DNA from: Metaruminococcus_A sp050943475
GTDB taxonomy: Bacteria; Bacillota; Clostridia; Oscillospirales; Ruminococcaceae
Assembly (NCBI GenBank): GCA_050943475.1
Contig: JBMNPF010000002.1
Location: 186,001 to 250,000, forward strand
Length of the DNA: 64,000 nucleotides
Direction: 5' to 3'
This document shows positions 16,532 through 27,500 of this stretch, in pieces. A model generated the notes under the pieces. The model was given only the letters and a program-made list of their open reading frames with translations, did not search any database and was not told the origin of the DNA. Position numbers and translations under genes: made by a program. The first letter of the stretch is position 1, and every line of letters starts with the position of its first letter.

Positions 16532-17557
16532 ATGAAACGCAGCGATTTTTATTATGACCTGCCAGACAGCCTGATTGCACAAACTCCACTGGAACCCCGT
16601 GACAGCTCCCGGCTTATGAAAATAAACCGTTCTACCGGAAAGATTGAACATACTGTTTTTCACAATATTCTCGATTACCTGCACCCTGGTGACCTGTTGA
16701 TTGTTAACGATTCCCGTGTAATTCCGGCGCGGCTTTACGGAACAAAAGAGGGCACCGGCGCGGCGATCGAATTTCTGCTGCTGGAACAGAAAACGAATGA
16801 TCAGTGGGAAATCATCTGCAGGCCGGCCAAAAAGGCGAAACCAGGCAGTCGTTTTGTGTTTGGAAACGGTTTGTTGCGTGCGGAGATTCTGGAGATTTTG
16901 GACGACGGCAAGCGCCTCGTCCGAATGCTGGCCGATGAACCGATTTATCATGTTCTGGATCAAATTGGGCAGATGCCCCTTCCCCCTTATATCACCGAGG
17001 AACTCAAAGACAAAGAACGCTACCAAACAGTCTATTCCGAGGTCAACGGCTCAGCTGCCGCACCGACGGCTGGGCTGCACTTCACACCGGAACTGATGAA
17101 ACGGATTGAAAACAAAGGTGTCCGGATTGCCCATGTAACCCTTCATGTCGGCCTTGGAACCTTTCGCCCGGTCAAAGCGGATGAAATTACCGATCATAAG
17201 ATGCACAGCGAACATTACATGATGTCCAGAGAAACGGCGGAGCTGATTAACCAAACCAAGGCGTCCGGAAAGCGGGTTATTGCGGTTGGAACAACGAGCT
17301 GCCGTACATTGGAAAGCGTATTCACACAATATGGAGAGGCACAGGAATGCCATGGCGATACCGATATTTTTATTTATCCGGGCTATACCTTCAAGTGTAT
17401 CGACGGCCTGATTACCAACTTCCATCTACCGGAAAGCACCTTGATCATGCTGGTTTCCGCTTTTTTGGGGTATGAAAATACCATGCGCGCCTATCAAATT
17501 GCTGTCGAAGAAAAATACCGCTTTTTCAGCTTTGGAGATGCTATGTTAATCCTTTAG
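16532..17557 (+). CDS. queA: S-adenosylmethionine:tRNA ribosyltransferase-isomerase
   Basis: Adds the epoxycyclopentanediol group to 7-aminomethyl-7-deazaguanine in tRNA, a late queuosine step. The 341-residue protein begins FYYDLPDSLIAQTPLEPRDSSRLM (in two parts, FYYDLPDSLIAQ and PRDSSRLM), the usual QueA opening. It has AAPTAGLHFT and LHVGLGTFRPV in the middle and TNFHLPESTLIMLVSAF near the end. AAAGGAG stands 10 bases before the ATG. It is followed by tgt, its usual partner, after an unusually long gap of 269 bases. Confidence 0.97.
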   Translation: MKRSDFYYDLPDSLIAQTPLEPRDSSRLMKINRSTGKIEHTVFHNILDYLHPGDLLIVNDSRVIPARLYGTKEGTGAAIEFLLLEQKTNDQWEIICRPAKKAKPGSRFVFGNGLLRAEILEILDDGKRLVRMLADEPIYHVLDQIGQMPLPPYITEELKDKERYQTVYSEVNGSAAAPTAGLHFTPELMKRIENKGVRIAHVTLHVGLGTFRPVKADEITDHKMHSEHYMMSRETAELINQTKASGKRVIAVGTTSCRTLESVFTQYGEAQECHGDTDIFIYPGYTFKCIDGLITNFHLPESTLIMLVSAFLGYENTMRAYQIAVEEKYRFFSFGDAMLIL

Positions 17558-17826
17558 CGCTTAACATGCTTTTACAGCGTACAATAGCGGCAGAGTTTAC
17601 AGCACCGCTCCATAAAACAGCCCCAGAACGGTTGGGAAATGAAACCGAAAACCGTGCCCGATTTTTTGAAGGCAGAACAAGGCATTGCGTTGCTCCAAGC
17701 ATCCGTACTCCAAAATTGCTGTATGCTTGGTGTTAAAATTGGTTCAAGAAATTCCAATGGAACGGCGGCAACATCTAGTTGTGTGGTCCGTATCCATGTG
17801 AAATGAGACAAAGGAGAACATTGTTT
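17558..17826 (+). other. Intergenic gap between queA and tgt
   Basis: These 269 bases hold no recognised gene. Open frames of about 50-100 codons exist on both strands (for example 17568-17738 plus and 17572-17886 minus), but none has a good start signal or a recognisable product. No clear riboswitch consensus or terminator is visible. The last bases hold the tgt ribosome-binding site AAAGGAGAA. Confidence 0.5.
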
Positions 17827-18957
17827 ATGTATCAACTGCAGCTGAAAAACGGCAGCGCCCGGCGCGGATCCTTTCAAACAGTCCACGGAACGGTGCAGAC
17901 CCCGGCGTTTATGAATGTCGGAACCGCGGCAGCCATAAAAGGGGGTATTTCATCATATGATTTAAAGGAAATTAAGTGCCAGGTTGAACTGTGCAATACC
18001 TATCACCTACATATTCGCCCCGGGGATGAGCTCATCCGGCGGATGGGCGGCCTGCATAAATTTATGGGATGGGACGGCCCGATTCTCACCGACAGCGGTG
18101 GATTTCAGGTCTTTTCTCTTGCAAAACTGCGTACAATCAAGGAAGAAGGCGTTACCTTTGCCTCTCACGTGGATGGACGCAGAATTTTTATGGGCCCGGA
18201 AGAAAGCATGCGAATTCAGTCAAATCTGGGCTCAACCATTGCAATGGCGTTTGATGAATGCGTTGAAAACCCTTCTACGCATGAATATTCCAAACAGTCC
18301 TGTGAACGCACGACACGCTGGCTTGTTCGCTGCAAAGCAGAAATGGACCGCCTGAATTCCCTGCCGGATACCGTCAACCCGCACCAGCTTTTATTCGGTA
18401 TCAATCAGGGATGCGTCTACGAAGACCTGCGTATTGAACATATGAAAGCCATCGCGGCGCTTGATCTTGACGGTTACGCCATTGGCGGGCTTGCCGTGGG
18501 TGAACCTGCAGAGGTCATGTACCGTATCATTGAGGCGGTTGAACCGTATATGCCGGCAGACAAACCGCGTTACCTTATGGGTGTGGGAACGCCGGGAAAT
18601 ATCCTGGAAGCAGTCGCACGGGGTGTGGATCTGTTTGACTGCGTTATGCCCAGCCGCAATGCCCGGCATGCGCATGTCAATACCTGGAAAGGTATCCGCA
18701 ATCTGATGAATGCGAAATATGCAGAAGACCCCCTCCCTATCGATGAGGAATGCGACTGCCCTACCTGCCGCCGCCATTCACGCGCATATATCCGCCACCT
18801 GTTCAAGGCGAATGAAATGCTCGCCATGCGCCTTGCAGTGATGCACAACCTCTATTTTTACAATACGCTCATGGAAAAAATACGGAAATCATTGGAAGAA
18901 AACCGGTTTGAGGCATTCCGTGCAGAGTATGCACAGGTGCTCGATACAAGAATATAA
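17827..18957 (+). CDS. tgt: Queuine/preQ1 tRNA-guanine transglycosylase
   Basis: Exchanges guanine 34 of tRNAs with GU(N) anticodons for preQ1. The protein is 376 residues from ATG 17827; an upstream frame opens at 17779, but AAAGGAG stands 10 bases before 17827 and MYQLQLKNGSARRG matches the family opening. Motifs are the nucleophile region ILTDSGGFQVFS, GGLAVGEP, the second aspartate region LFDCVMPSRNARHA, and the zinc site CDCPTCRRHSRAYIRHL (three Cys and one His). It works with queA just upstream. Confidence 0.96.
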   Translation: MYQLQLKNGSARRGSFQTVHGTVQTPAFMNVGTAAAIKGGISSYDLKEIKCQVELCNTYHLHIRPGDELIRRMGGLHKFMGWDGPILTDSGGFQVFSLAKLRTIKEEGVTFASHVDGRRIFMGPEESMRIQSNLGSTIAMAFDECVENPSTHEYSKQSCERTTRWLVRCKAEMDRLNSLPDTVNPHQLLFGINQGCVYEDLRIEHMKAIAALDLDGYAIGGLAVGEPAEVMYRIIEAVEPYMPADKPRYLMGVGTPGNILEAVARGVDLFDCVMPSRNARHAHVNTWKGIRNLMNAKYAEDPLPIDEECDCPTCRRHSRAYIRHLFKANEMLAMRLAVMHNLYFYNTLMEKIRKSLEENRFEAFRAEYAQVLDTRI

Positions 18958-18975
18958 AATAAGGGGAGAAAATAA

Positions 18976-19551
18976 ATGAGCATTTGGGAGATTATTTTGG
19001 TCGGCGTTGGCCTTTCCATGGACGCGGCCGCCGTATCAATATCCAACACGCTCTGCCTGCGCAAAATAAAGGCACGGGATGTGCTGATGATGTGTATTGC
19101 CTTCGGCGTATTTCAGTGCCTGATGCCTATCATCGGTTACTTCGGGGCTTCTTTGTTCAAAGATTATATCATGGTATACGACCATTGGATCGCCCTGTTG
19201 CTTTTATTGTTCATTGGCGGCAAAATGGTTTATGAAACGCTGCGCCACAGCGACGAAGCAGATGCCTGCGAAGTGAATTTCCGTTTGACCTTTAAGTTGG
19301 TTGCGGTTCAGGCCATTGCTACCAGCATTGATGCGCTGGCCGTTGGCATCAGCTTTTCGGCGCTGAACGTCAATATATTTGTCGCAGCCTCCCTGATTAT
19401 GGCAACTACTTTCTTAATCTGCCTTGTGGCCATTGGAATTGCGCATAAGGTTGGGCAGCGGCTGGCGAACAAGGCCGAGCTTATTGGCGGTTTCATTTTG
19501 ATTGCCATTGGTTTAAAAATCTTCATCGAGCATATGGTGACTGGAAGTTAA
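18976..19551 (+). CDS. mntP: Manganese efflux pump MntP
   Basis: A 191-residue polytopic membrane protein made of two MntP repeats with about six hydrophobic segments. The repeats carry the conserved acidic motifs GLSMDAAAVSIS (about residues 13-24) and TSIDALAVGISF (about 115-126). MntP exports Mn(II). It follows tgt by 18 bases with a GGGGAG Shine-Dalgarno, and no manganese (yybP-ykoY) riboswitch fits in that space. A strong terminator follows. Confidence 0.94.
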   Translation: MSIWEIILVGVGLSMDAAAVSISNTLCLRKIKARDVLMMCIAFGVFQCLMPIIGYFGASLFKDYIMVYDHWIALLLLLFIGGKMVYETLRHSDEADACEVNFRLTFKLVAVQAIATSIDALAVGISFSALNVNIFVAASLIMATTFLICLVAIGIAHKVGQRLANKAELIGGFILIAIGLKIFIEHMVTGS

Positions 19552-19562
19552 CAAACCGTATG

Positions 19563-19596
19563 AAAAAAGAAAGGCGATGCATCGCCTTTCTTTTTT
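19563..19596. terminator. Bidirectional terminator after mntP
   Basis: AAAAAAGAAAGGCGATG pairs perfectly with CATCGCCTTTCTTTTTT in a 34-base palindrome with A and T flanks, ending the queA-tgt-mntP unit. Confidence 0.9.
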
Positions 19597-19670
19597 ATTG
19601 TAAATGATTTCGTCCCTTCTGGATGATTGATACCAGATGCCGAAAAAATTGTCTTGAAAATCCTAAAAAC

Positions 19671-19703
19671 AAAAAAGGCCGGCGACATTTCGCCGGCCTT
19701 TTT
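19671..19703. terminator. Terminator of the PASTA receptor gene
   Basis: AAAAAAGGCCGGCGA, a short loop and TCGCCGGCCTTTTT abut the stop codon at 19705. The structure can work in both directions, but on the minus strand it ends the PASTA receptor gene. Confidence 0.9.
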
Positions 19704-19704
19704 C

Positions 19705-21360
19705 TTATCCCTGTTCAACCGTGATGATAACCTTTTTGCTGCTCTCCAAATCAAAGCTGGAGCCAGGGTTTGGATCAACGCTCAAAACGGTGCCTGGTTC
19801 CGCCTCCCCTGTAGTAACATAGCTATAGGTGTACGGAATCCCCAAATCCTCCAAAGCAATGGCGTAACTGTCCTTGTTGCGGCCTTCAAACTGAGGGATG
19901 ACAGGGTACTGCGACCCTTTACTGACCTTAACAGTGACCTTGGTGTTGGCCGCAATTAAAGTGTTTGCCTCAACGTCCTGCTCAAAAATCTTGCCCTTTG
20001 GAACGGCTTCATTGTATTCATATACTGCTTCTACACTGAACATCGTCTGATAACCGCTGTTGTTCTTGACCGACTCAAACATTTGATCGACCAGATTCGG
20101 CATAGAATATTTTTCCCCGCTTTCGCTGGAGGAAGAACTGGATTTAGAGGAACTGGAAGAGGACGACGAAAGGCTGCTGTCCGATGAACTGCTCGAAGAA
20201 ATCGAACTGGAGAGGCCGGTACTGTCTGAACTGGAAGAAGAATCATTTCCCCCACGTCCCCAAAGTGCAAAAATGACAACCCCTGCACCGACAACCGCCA
20301 GAACACCGGCGGTGATTAAAAGGGCCATTAAACCATAGCGTTTCGGCTTCTGCGATTCTCCTTCCGGTTCTTCAAACTGAAGTTGAATCGGTTCCTCCGG
20401 CGCGGCAACAGAGAGTTCATCAAGCAGGTTGCCAATGGTCTTGGTGCGGTTATCCGTCAGTTGAGAAAGTCCTCGCATAATAGCTTCTGACACTTCGCCC
20501 GGAACCGTTTGGTTTAAAATAGCCGGCGGAATAATTTTCTCGGCAAATCCCCGGTTGTTCACCTCTGGCGGACGGGAACCGGTCAGCGTGCGGTAAAGAA
20601 CCGCACAAACTGCGTAGACATCGGTCCATGTTCCCTGATAAACCGAAGAGGAAAACTGCTCCGGCGCAGCATAGCCAAGATAAATCTGGGAGGAAATTTC
20701 GGTTTTAATGTTTCGTGCAGAGGCAATGCAGAAATCACAGAGCTTGAGCTCCCCACTTTTGGTAACGCGGATGGTCTCTGGTGAAATTCCACGGTGCAGA
20801 ATTTGATAAGCATGCATCGTCTGAATATTTTTGAGCAGGGGCTCAAAAAGCACAAAGGTTTCATCCCAATCAAGGTCGCCCGCGTGATCCTGCAAATATT
20901 GTGCAAGCTGAACGCCGGCAATATGCTCTTTAATGGCATAAGCCGTATTGTTTTCTTCAAAAACCTCATAGGTTTGCTCAAGCGACGTCAGCGTGCGCAT
21001 CTTAATCAGAGTTTCATTGAGCTCCATAAAATCAATGAGAAGCGCTTTGAACTGCGTTTCACACCCCTGGTTGATAACCAGTTCCTGTGAACCGTCGCCC
21101 GAACGGGTGCAAAGCTGGTCCGGAAAATACTCCCGAATTTCAACAACGGCGTCAATGGAAAGGTCATACCCAATATAAGAAACGCCTTCACCGTTATAGC
21201 GCAGCGGTTTTCCCACCAGGTAACGATCCTTTAACAATGTGCGGGGCCGCAGATAATCTTTCGAGATCGGCGTTTCATCATCAAAGCCACAGTATGGGCA
21301 TACCCGGACATCATCAATCTCTTTCATGCACCCAATACAGCGCCTTTTCGTATCGCCCAT
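19705..21360 (-). CDS. Zinc-ribbon, kinase-like, PASTA membrane receptor (probable pseudokinase)
   Basis: A 551-residue protein. A zinc ribbon (CIGC...CPYC, residues 8-23) precedes a Hanks-type kinase fold (about 40-290). Then come a transmembrane helix (about 343-367), a Ser-rich linker and two PASTA repeats (about 425-551) outside the cell. PASTA kinases sense peptidoglycan. Here three catalytic motifs are changed: VAIK reads VEIR (about 76), HRD reads HRG (about 190), and DFG reads DFC (about 208). The APE segment (AAPEQ) and the TDVYAVCAVLY helix remain. This points to a pseudokinase or a very weak kinase. The start at ATG 21360 has GAGGTGG upstream; earlier codons in the frame lie in the leader. 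It has its own promoter and no phosphatase gene beside it. Confidence 0.88.
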   Translation of the reverse strand: MGDTKRRCIGCMKEIDDVRVCPYCGFDDETPISKDYLRPRTLLKDRYLVGKPLRYNGEGVSYIGYDLSIDAVVEIREYFPDQLCTRSGDGSQELVINQGCETQFKALLIDFMELNETLIKMRTLTSLEQTYEVFEENNTAYAIKEHIAGVQLAQYLQDHAGDLDWDETFVLFEPLLKNIQTMHAYQILHRGISPETIRVTKSGELKLCDFCIASARNIKTEISSQIYLGYAAPEQFSSSVYQGTWTDVYAVCAVLYRTLTGSRPPEVNNRGFAEKIIPPAILNQTVPGEVSEAIMRGLSQLTDNRTKTIGNLLDELSVAAPEEPIQLQFEEPEGESQKPKRYGLMALLITAGVLAVVGAGVVIFALWGRGGNDSSSSSDSTGLSSSISSSSSSDSSLSSSSSSSSKSSSSSSESGEKYSMPNLVDQMFESVKNNSGYQTMFSVEAVYEYNEAVPKGKIFEQDVEANTLIAANTKVTVKVSKGSQYPVIPQFEGRNKDSYAIALEDLGIPYTYSYVTTGEAEPGTVLSVDPNPGSSFDLESSKKVIITVEQG

Positions 21361-21458
21361 AAATCCACCTCGTTTGTTATATTCCTGCTTGTCAAAATGA
21401 AAATTTACTCGCCTAAAGCACGCATAAATGCAGTGTTTCACGACATTGATTTGTATTT

Positions 21459-21487
21459 ATCATATCAATCGGTCAAATATTTGTCAA
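21459..21487 (-). promoter_or_regulatory. Promoter of the PASTA receptor gene
   Basis: On the minus strand TTGACA (21487-21482), a 17-base spacer and TATGAT (21464-21459) lie about 100 bases before the start codon. The leader is long enough for further control, but I see no known riboswitch in it. Confidence 0.8.
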
Positions 21488-21519
21488 CTACAAGCGGTTT
21501 ACAACATGGTAACAAAGCG

Positions 21520-24500
21520 TTATGCATAAATGAGCTGCACGGTTTTTTCGTGACCGTCACACGGGATTTTTTCCATCACTTCCCCATTGACTAGAAGTGA
21601 CGGCGCATCTCCTTTTTTTGCCGTTAAATGGATGATCGTATTTTGGTATTCCAGTTCTGCCGACCATTCGTCCCATCCAGACGGAAGATGCGGCGATAAG
21701 GTGATAAACCCATGGCAGCAGTCAAGTCCCAAAAGGGATTCCAAAATACAACGGTAATACCAGGCGGCTGCACCTGTATAAATGCTCCAACCCCCGCGCG
21801 CATATTGCTTTGGGTTGGCATAGACGTCGCCAGCCAGATAGTAAGGCTCGGTCAGGTAACGGAGCGCCTCCTCCGACGTTTTACAGTGGTTGACGGGGTT
21901 GAGCATTTTCACCATGTTCCAACCATTTTCTGCATCTCCCGCCAGCAAGGTAGCCATCGTCAGCCAAACGGCGGCGTGGGTATATTGGCCCCCGTTTTCC
22001 CGCACGCCTTCCGGATAAGACTGAATATAACCCACCCGGCCGGATTTCCCAGTAAAAGGCCGATCAAACAGCTTGATGATGCCATATTTCTCATCGACCA
22101 AATACTGATAAGCGCTTTCAAGAGCCATGTTGCTGCGAGTGGGATCAAGCCCTGCGAAAACACTGAAACTCTGCGGCAGCGAATCAATTCGATTTTCAGG
22201 AGAATCCTTGGAGCCAAGAACAGCACCATCATCCGTAAATGCACGTTGATACCATGCGCCATCCCAGGCGCAATCCTCAACAGCCTGGCGGAGCTGTCTT
22301 GCGCGTTCCTGCAGTCGTTTTTCCTGTGAAAAATCATGCTCATGAGCGCATATACCGGAAAACCGGTGCATAACAAGGGATAAAAACTGTGCCAGCCATA
22401 TACTTTCGCCAATGCCACGGGTGCCAATGTGGTTAAGCCCATCATTCCAATCGCCGTTGCCAATAAGCGGAAGCCCGTGCTTGCCCAAACGGTAGGCATG
22501 CTCCAACGCACGCAGGCAGTGCTCATAAACGGTACCACTCTCGTCTGAGGGGGTAATCTGCTGATAACGCTCCTGCTCCCCCTCTGCAAGCGGTTCACCA
22601 GCTAAATAAGCAACCGATTCATTTAAAACATCGTTGTTCCCGGTGCGCTTCAAATACTCACAGACCGCATAAGGGAGCCAAACCAAGTCGTCGGAACAAC
22701 GGGTGCGTACCCCTTTGGTTCCCCCTGCACTTTCTGGAAGCTCATGCCACCAGTGCAGTACATCGCCTTCTGGAAATTGATGGGCACAGGCACGCAGAAT
22801 ATGCCCGCGAACTTTATCCGGATTCCAGAGTAGAACCGTACATGCGTCCTGAAGCTGATCGCGGAATCCATAAGCGCCGCCGCACTGGTAAAATCCGGTT
22901 CTTGCCGTCATACGCGCATATTCTGCCTGATAAGGTAGCCAGGTGTTAAACAGTGCGTCCAGTTCTGGCGCTGGGGTGTGAATTTGCAGCCGGTTGCAGG
23001 GCCGTTCGGCTTTTTGAGCAGCCAGAGTTTTATTGTTGACCTGAAAGATTAGAGTGAATTCGCAGCTCTGTTCACCTTGTGGCGGCAAAGAAACCGGCTG
23101 AATGACCGCCGCACAGGGGTCGTTGTTGGGAAGACTCTGACGGGTTTCCTCCCAGCGTCCGGAAAAGAAATCCACCCGGTCAAAACAGCAGTGCGCCTTT
23201 GTGGTGGATGCGGAAATACAAAGCGCAGAACCGGGGATAACCGCAAAAGCAGAGGTGATTTTACATCCCTGCTGATTCATTTCTGCACAGTTAAAACGCG
23301 CCCAATATCCATCCACTCCCGAGATAGGCTGCACATAGTAAGCGATTTCCGCTTCAATCGGTTTTTCGCCGTGATTGCGGCAGCAAAAAGACAATCGCTT
23401 TTCTGCATACTCCGGATCAATTGAAACGGTTACACGGTAAGAAAGAGAGCCTGCCATACCACAGTACCGCACAAAATGCGGATTAAATTCAGCCAACGCT
23501 CCGTCACAAAGATTATAATAATCATTGCCAATTCGCAAAATGAGATATTCGCCCTGATGATCGCTCATTGTATCATTGGACCATGGTGTCAGTTTGTTTT
23601 CGCGCGAATTGACCGCCCAGGTGTATCCAAGGGATTTATTGGTTGCAAGGGTGCCGAAAACATCGTTCGCCAGTATATGAGACCATGGTAATTGGGTATC
23701 GGATTCCGCAAAAAAGGAATCATTGGAAAAAGCACCCTTTACCACCTCAACATCAGGATCCGGCGGCAGTTCTGCCGGCCGGACTGCTTGAAGCAAAATG
23801 GGGGTGTAATCGTCCGACGGCAGGTTAATAGCCGTCATGGACAATGATGCGATATGACAGGCCAGCGCGCGGAAAAATGTCCCGATTTCATCCGGTTCTT
23901 TGGTAATGTCAACAAACCGGATGTGCTGGCGGTCTGCCATGTTTCCTCCCCCTGATTCAGAAAGCATGGCGTCATCCACCATTTCCGCAACAAGGTTTGC
24001 TTTTTCACCGTCTCCGGCAAACAGCAAAATCAAGTCGGAAAGAATACCAACTTTTTTTAATGCGGTGTGCAGGCGTACATAGTTGCGCGCCCGGTCAGAA
24101 TCATTTTCCCCGGCAAGTTCGACCAGTAAAATTGGATAATCCCCTGAAATCCCGTACTCCCAAATGGTTTCCCGCGGCAACTTGTTTTGCGCAATGGCTT
24201 CCAGCGTTTTGTTGTTGAGGCGTTTCTGAAACAAAATCTGCGGCAGAACGGTATCCGCCAACCGCCCCTCTGCGGTATGGTGCATCAAAGGGGTAATTGC
24301 CGCCAACTCGTTTCGTTCTCTGCGGCTTCCGCGCAGACCAATAATACCGTCTGCCGCCTGTTCAGCCGTCTGCCCAACCGAGAGGACAAAATGTACCTCC
24401 TTGCTTGCATGTTGGGGGAGGTTGAGCTTTGTCTTGACCGCAACACATGGATCCGGAATGGCGCCGTCTTCCCCGTTAAAATTCTGCTGAAAGGCGTCTG

Positions 24501-27500
24501 AAAGTGAAAAAATTCCCTCTGGAGAGCGCAGAACGCGCTCACGGTTAAATTCCATTGAAAATTCCAGATCTTCCAAAAAACCGGCGGCGAGGTAAAGAGA
24601 ATCCTCACCCATACGGCTCTTCCGTTTTGCGGTAATAATCCCTGTACTGGGTTGATAGCCAATATCAACAAAAAGTTTTGAAAAGGCGGGATGAGCAGCA
24701 TCATCACTCCAGGAAGCCAGCGCTGGCTCCAGATAAAGGAGAAGCTCACAGTCTATATGGCGGGAACGCCGGTTGTTGATTCGGATAGTTTTGACTTCAC
24801 AGGGCATGGAACGGCTGATTTGTGCGGATAATTCGGTTTTAACGTCCGCCGTTCGAGTGATATACCGTACTGAGTCGTCACCAAACAGGACTTCGCGGCT
24901 GTCCTCTGCACCATAAAGCGGAGCAGAAGTAAGACCAATGATTTTCTGAGGCGTTTTAAGCAGAGCAAAGAATCCGTTGGGCTTTTTGAGTAGGTCGCTT
25001 GTCCGCCGGATAATTTCGTTGCCGCGGTAGAGCATCAGTTCCACCCCACTGTCGGTATATACCCCTGTCAATTCTTGGTTCGAAAGCACCTTTACACGCG
25101 GCCGGTGCGGATAAACCTTGGTGTAAATCATTTGTTCATTCAGCTCCTTTTCGTTAGGGCGGCTGTTGTGTTCGGTATACTGCTCTTGGAAAAGATCCGT
25201 TCCGTTGGTAATCTTCTCCTGAAGCAGTTCTTTTGCGCTTCTCATTTCCCGGTCAGCGAGAAAGCGTTTTTGCAAAACGCCACTGTTAACCGCGTTGTTT
25301 ACGGCAAGAATGCTCATACCTATATGGTGCGCCATATAGCTTTTAATCATTTCATAAGGGCTGTCCCCAACGCGTTTCGGGGTAAAATCCACTGCTTCAT
25401 AGTGGCCAAATCGTCCAAACGTCCCCAGTTTTTTCAAGGCGTTTAAATTTTTCAAGGCAGCATGAGGCTGAAACGGAAGCGCCAAATAGGTGGAATATGG
25501 CGAAAGGACAACATCAGCGTTCATGTGGCTTTTTAAAGCAATTTTTTGTACGCCGTTTGCTTTGTACTGGTAATTCAAATTCTGGTCAAATGAATAAATG
25601 GCACTTTCTGAAATACCAAACGGCAGTCCCATTTTGGCGGCATGGTTTTTTTGAACATGCAGGCAAAAACGCAATGCCTCATATCCTAAAGAGCCTTTTT
25701 CACAGGAGAGGAAAAGTTCGGGCATAAAGTACTCAAACATTGTTCCGGTCCAGGAAACGGGTCCTTTATAGGAATGCAGACGGCTTAACCGCCTCGATAA
25801 GGCTCCCCAATGAGAAACAGGAACCATTTTTTTAGCAATGGCAAAAAAGCTGGTCATGCGCGCTTCACTCATGAGCATATCATAGTGGGACTGGCTCAAT
25901 GCGTTTGCGGATGAATCGTATCCGATTGAAAAAAGCTCCTTTTTATGGTCATAAAAAGGGGACAAATCGGTTGCTTCAATCAGCCCGATCAACCGGTCAA
26001 TCAGTTTCGTCACCCGGATATTGGCGGCCTCATACTCTTTAAGCCCCTCTTTGAGTGCAACCAGTGCGCAAACAAAATTCCCGCTGTCTACTGTTGAAAC
26101 AAAAGCAGGCTGCAAAACCGTCAGCGTGCGGGTGTCGTACCAGTTATAAAGGTTACCATGCCATTTTTCCAGGCGCTCCAGCGTATCGGTCGTGTGCTCT
26201 AAAAACTCAATCATACTGTCATTGCCAATGATACCGCAGTCCCGTGCACAGAGAACCGAAAGCATCATATATCCAATATTGGTCGGCGATGTTCGGTGTG
26301 CAATGCGATAGACCGGAGCAAACTGTACGTTGTCCGGCGGCAGGTAATGCTCTGAGCGGTTGGCATAAACTTGATAAAAGTGAAACATACGGGCCATTTC
26401 GGCAATTAAACGGTCTTTTACGGCATCATCAAGCTGGCTGTTTTTTTCTGGATATGGTTCCGACGAAATTGCCGCTACCAAAAAGGCGACAAAGAAACAA
26501 ATTCCGAACAGACGCAGACTGCCAAACGGCGATAAAAGCAGAAAAACTCCAAGGACTTCTGATGCAAAAAAGTGCCGGATTAATCCTCCAACCGTCGATT
26601 TGGCGCGTTCTCCCTGCGCTGCTGTCGTCCATTCCAGCAGATTTTTGCGGGAGATCCATCTTCGGTAAAGAGCTCGGATTACCGCATCAATTCCAAGATA
26701 AGCGTTGTGGGCTAGAAAAACAACGTGAAAAATCATTTTGAGCAGCAATTCCCCACAAACCGGAAGTGCCCCGGAATAGTAACGGGAAGTAAAGCTGGCA
26801 AAACCGCTGAACAAGAATGAAGACAAAATGCCAATCAGAAACGGCGCAGCCGCAGTCAAAAAGGCGGTGGAAATCAAGGCAATACGCAGCGGGGCATAGG
26901 AAATAAAAAAGGCTGCCAAAAGACAAAGTATGGCAAAGAAAGGAGTCAATGCACGGCGCAGGTTGTCAAACAGCTTGATACGGCTGAGAGTATTGAGCGG
27001 ATTACGCCGTCTTCCCATCTTGGTATCAATGGTGCGCCCAATAAACCCAATATTTTGCGCGTCGCCGCGCATCCAGCGGTGCTGGCGTTTGAAATAAGAA
27101 ATTGCCGTAGGAGGAAAAGAGTCAAGAAACTCAACATCCGGGATATAGCGGGTACGTAGCAGAGAACCCTCCAGAATATCGTGGCTGAGCACAGTCTCAT
27201 CTTCAAACAGGTTGCAGGCAAGCCGGTAAAACAAATGAATATCAATTAACCCTTTTCCGGCAAAAATGCTTTCGTGGTACAAATCCTGGTAAATATCCGG
27301 CGAGACGGGGTCGTACGCATGGATGCCCCCCTGCCCGCCCATGATTTTGGCAAATGGCGTCCGTTGAACGGACTTTAAATCTGAGGAGATCTGGGGTACA
27401 AAAATTCCATAGCCGGAGACAACAATTCCACGCCCTTCGTCTACTACCGGCTTGTTTAGGGGATGTGCCGCAATCGAGACAAGTTCAGGAACCGTCTCTA

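Noticed and set aside
17572..17886. 104-codon open frame on the minus strand in the queA-tgt gap
   Set aside because: It runs into the tgt coding region and has no ribosome site or recognisable product; kept only as part of the unexplained gap.
18958..18975. Manganese riboswitch before mntP
   Set aside because: Only 18 bases separate tgt and mntP, too short for the yybP-ykoY element.
20120..20250. Low-complexity region as a possible DNA repeat
   Set aside because: It encodes the Ser-rich linker of the PASTA receptor and has no regular period.
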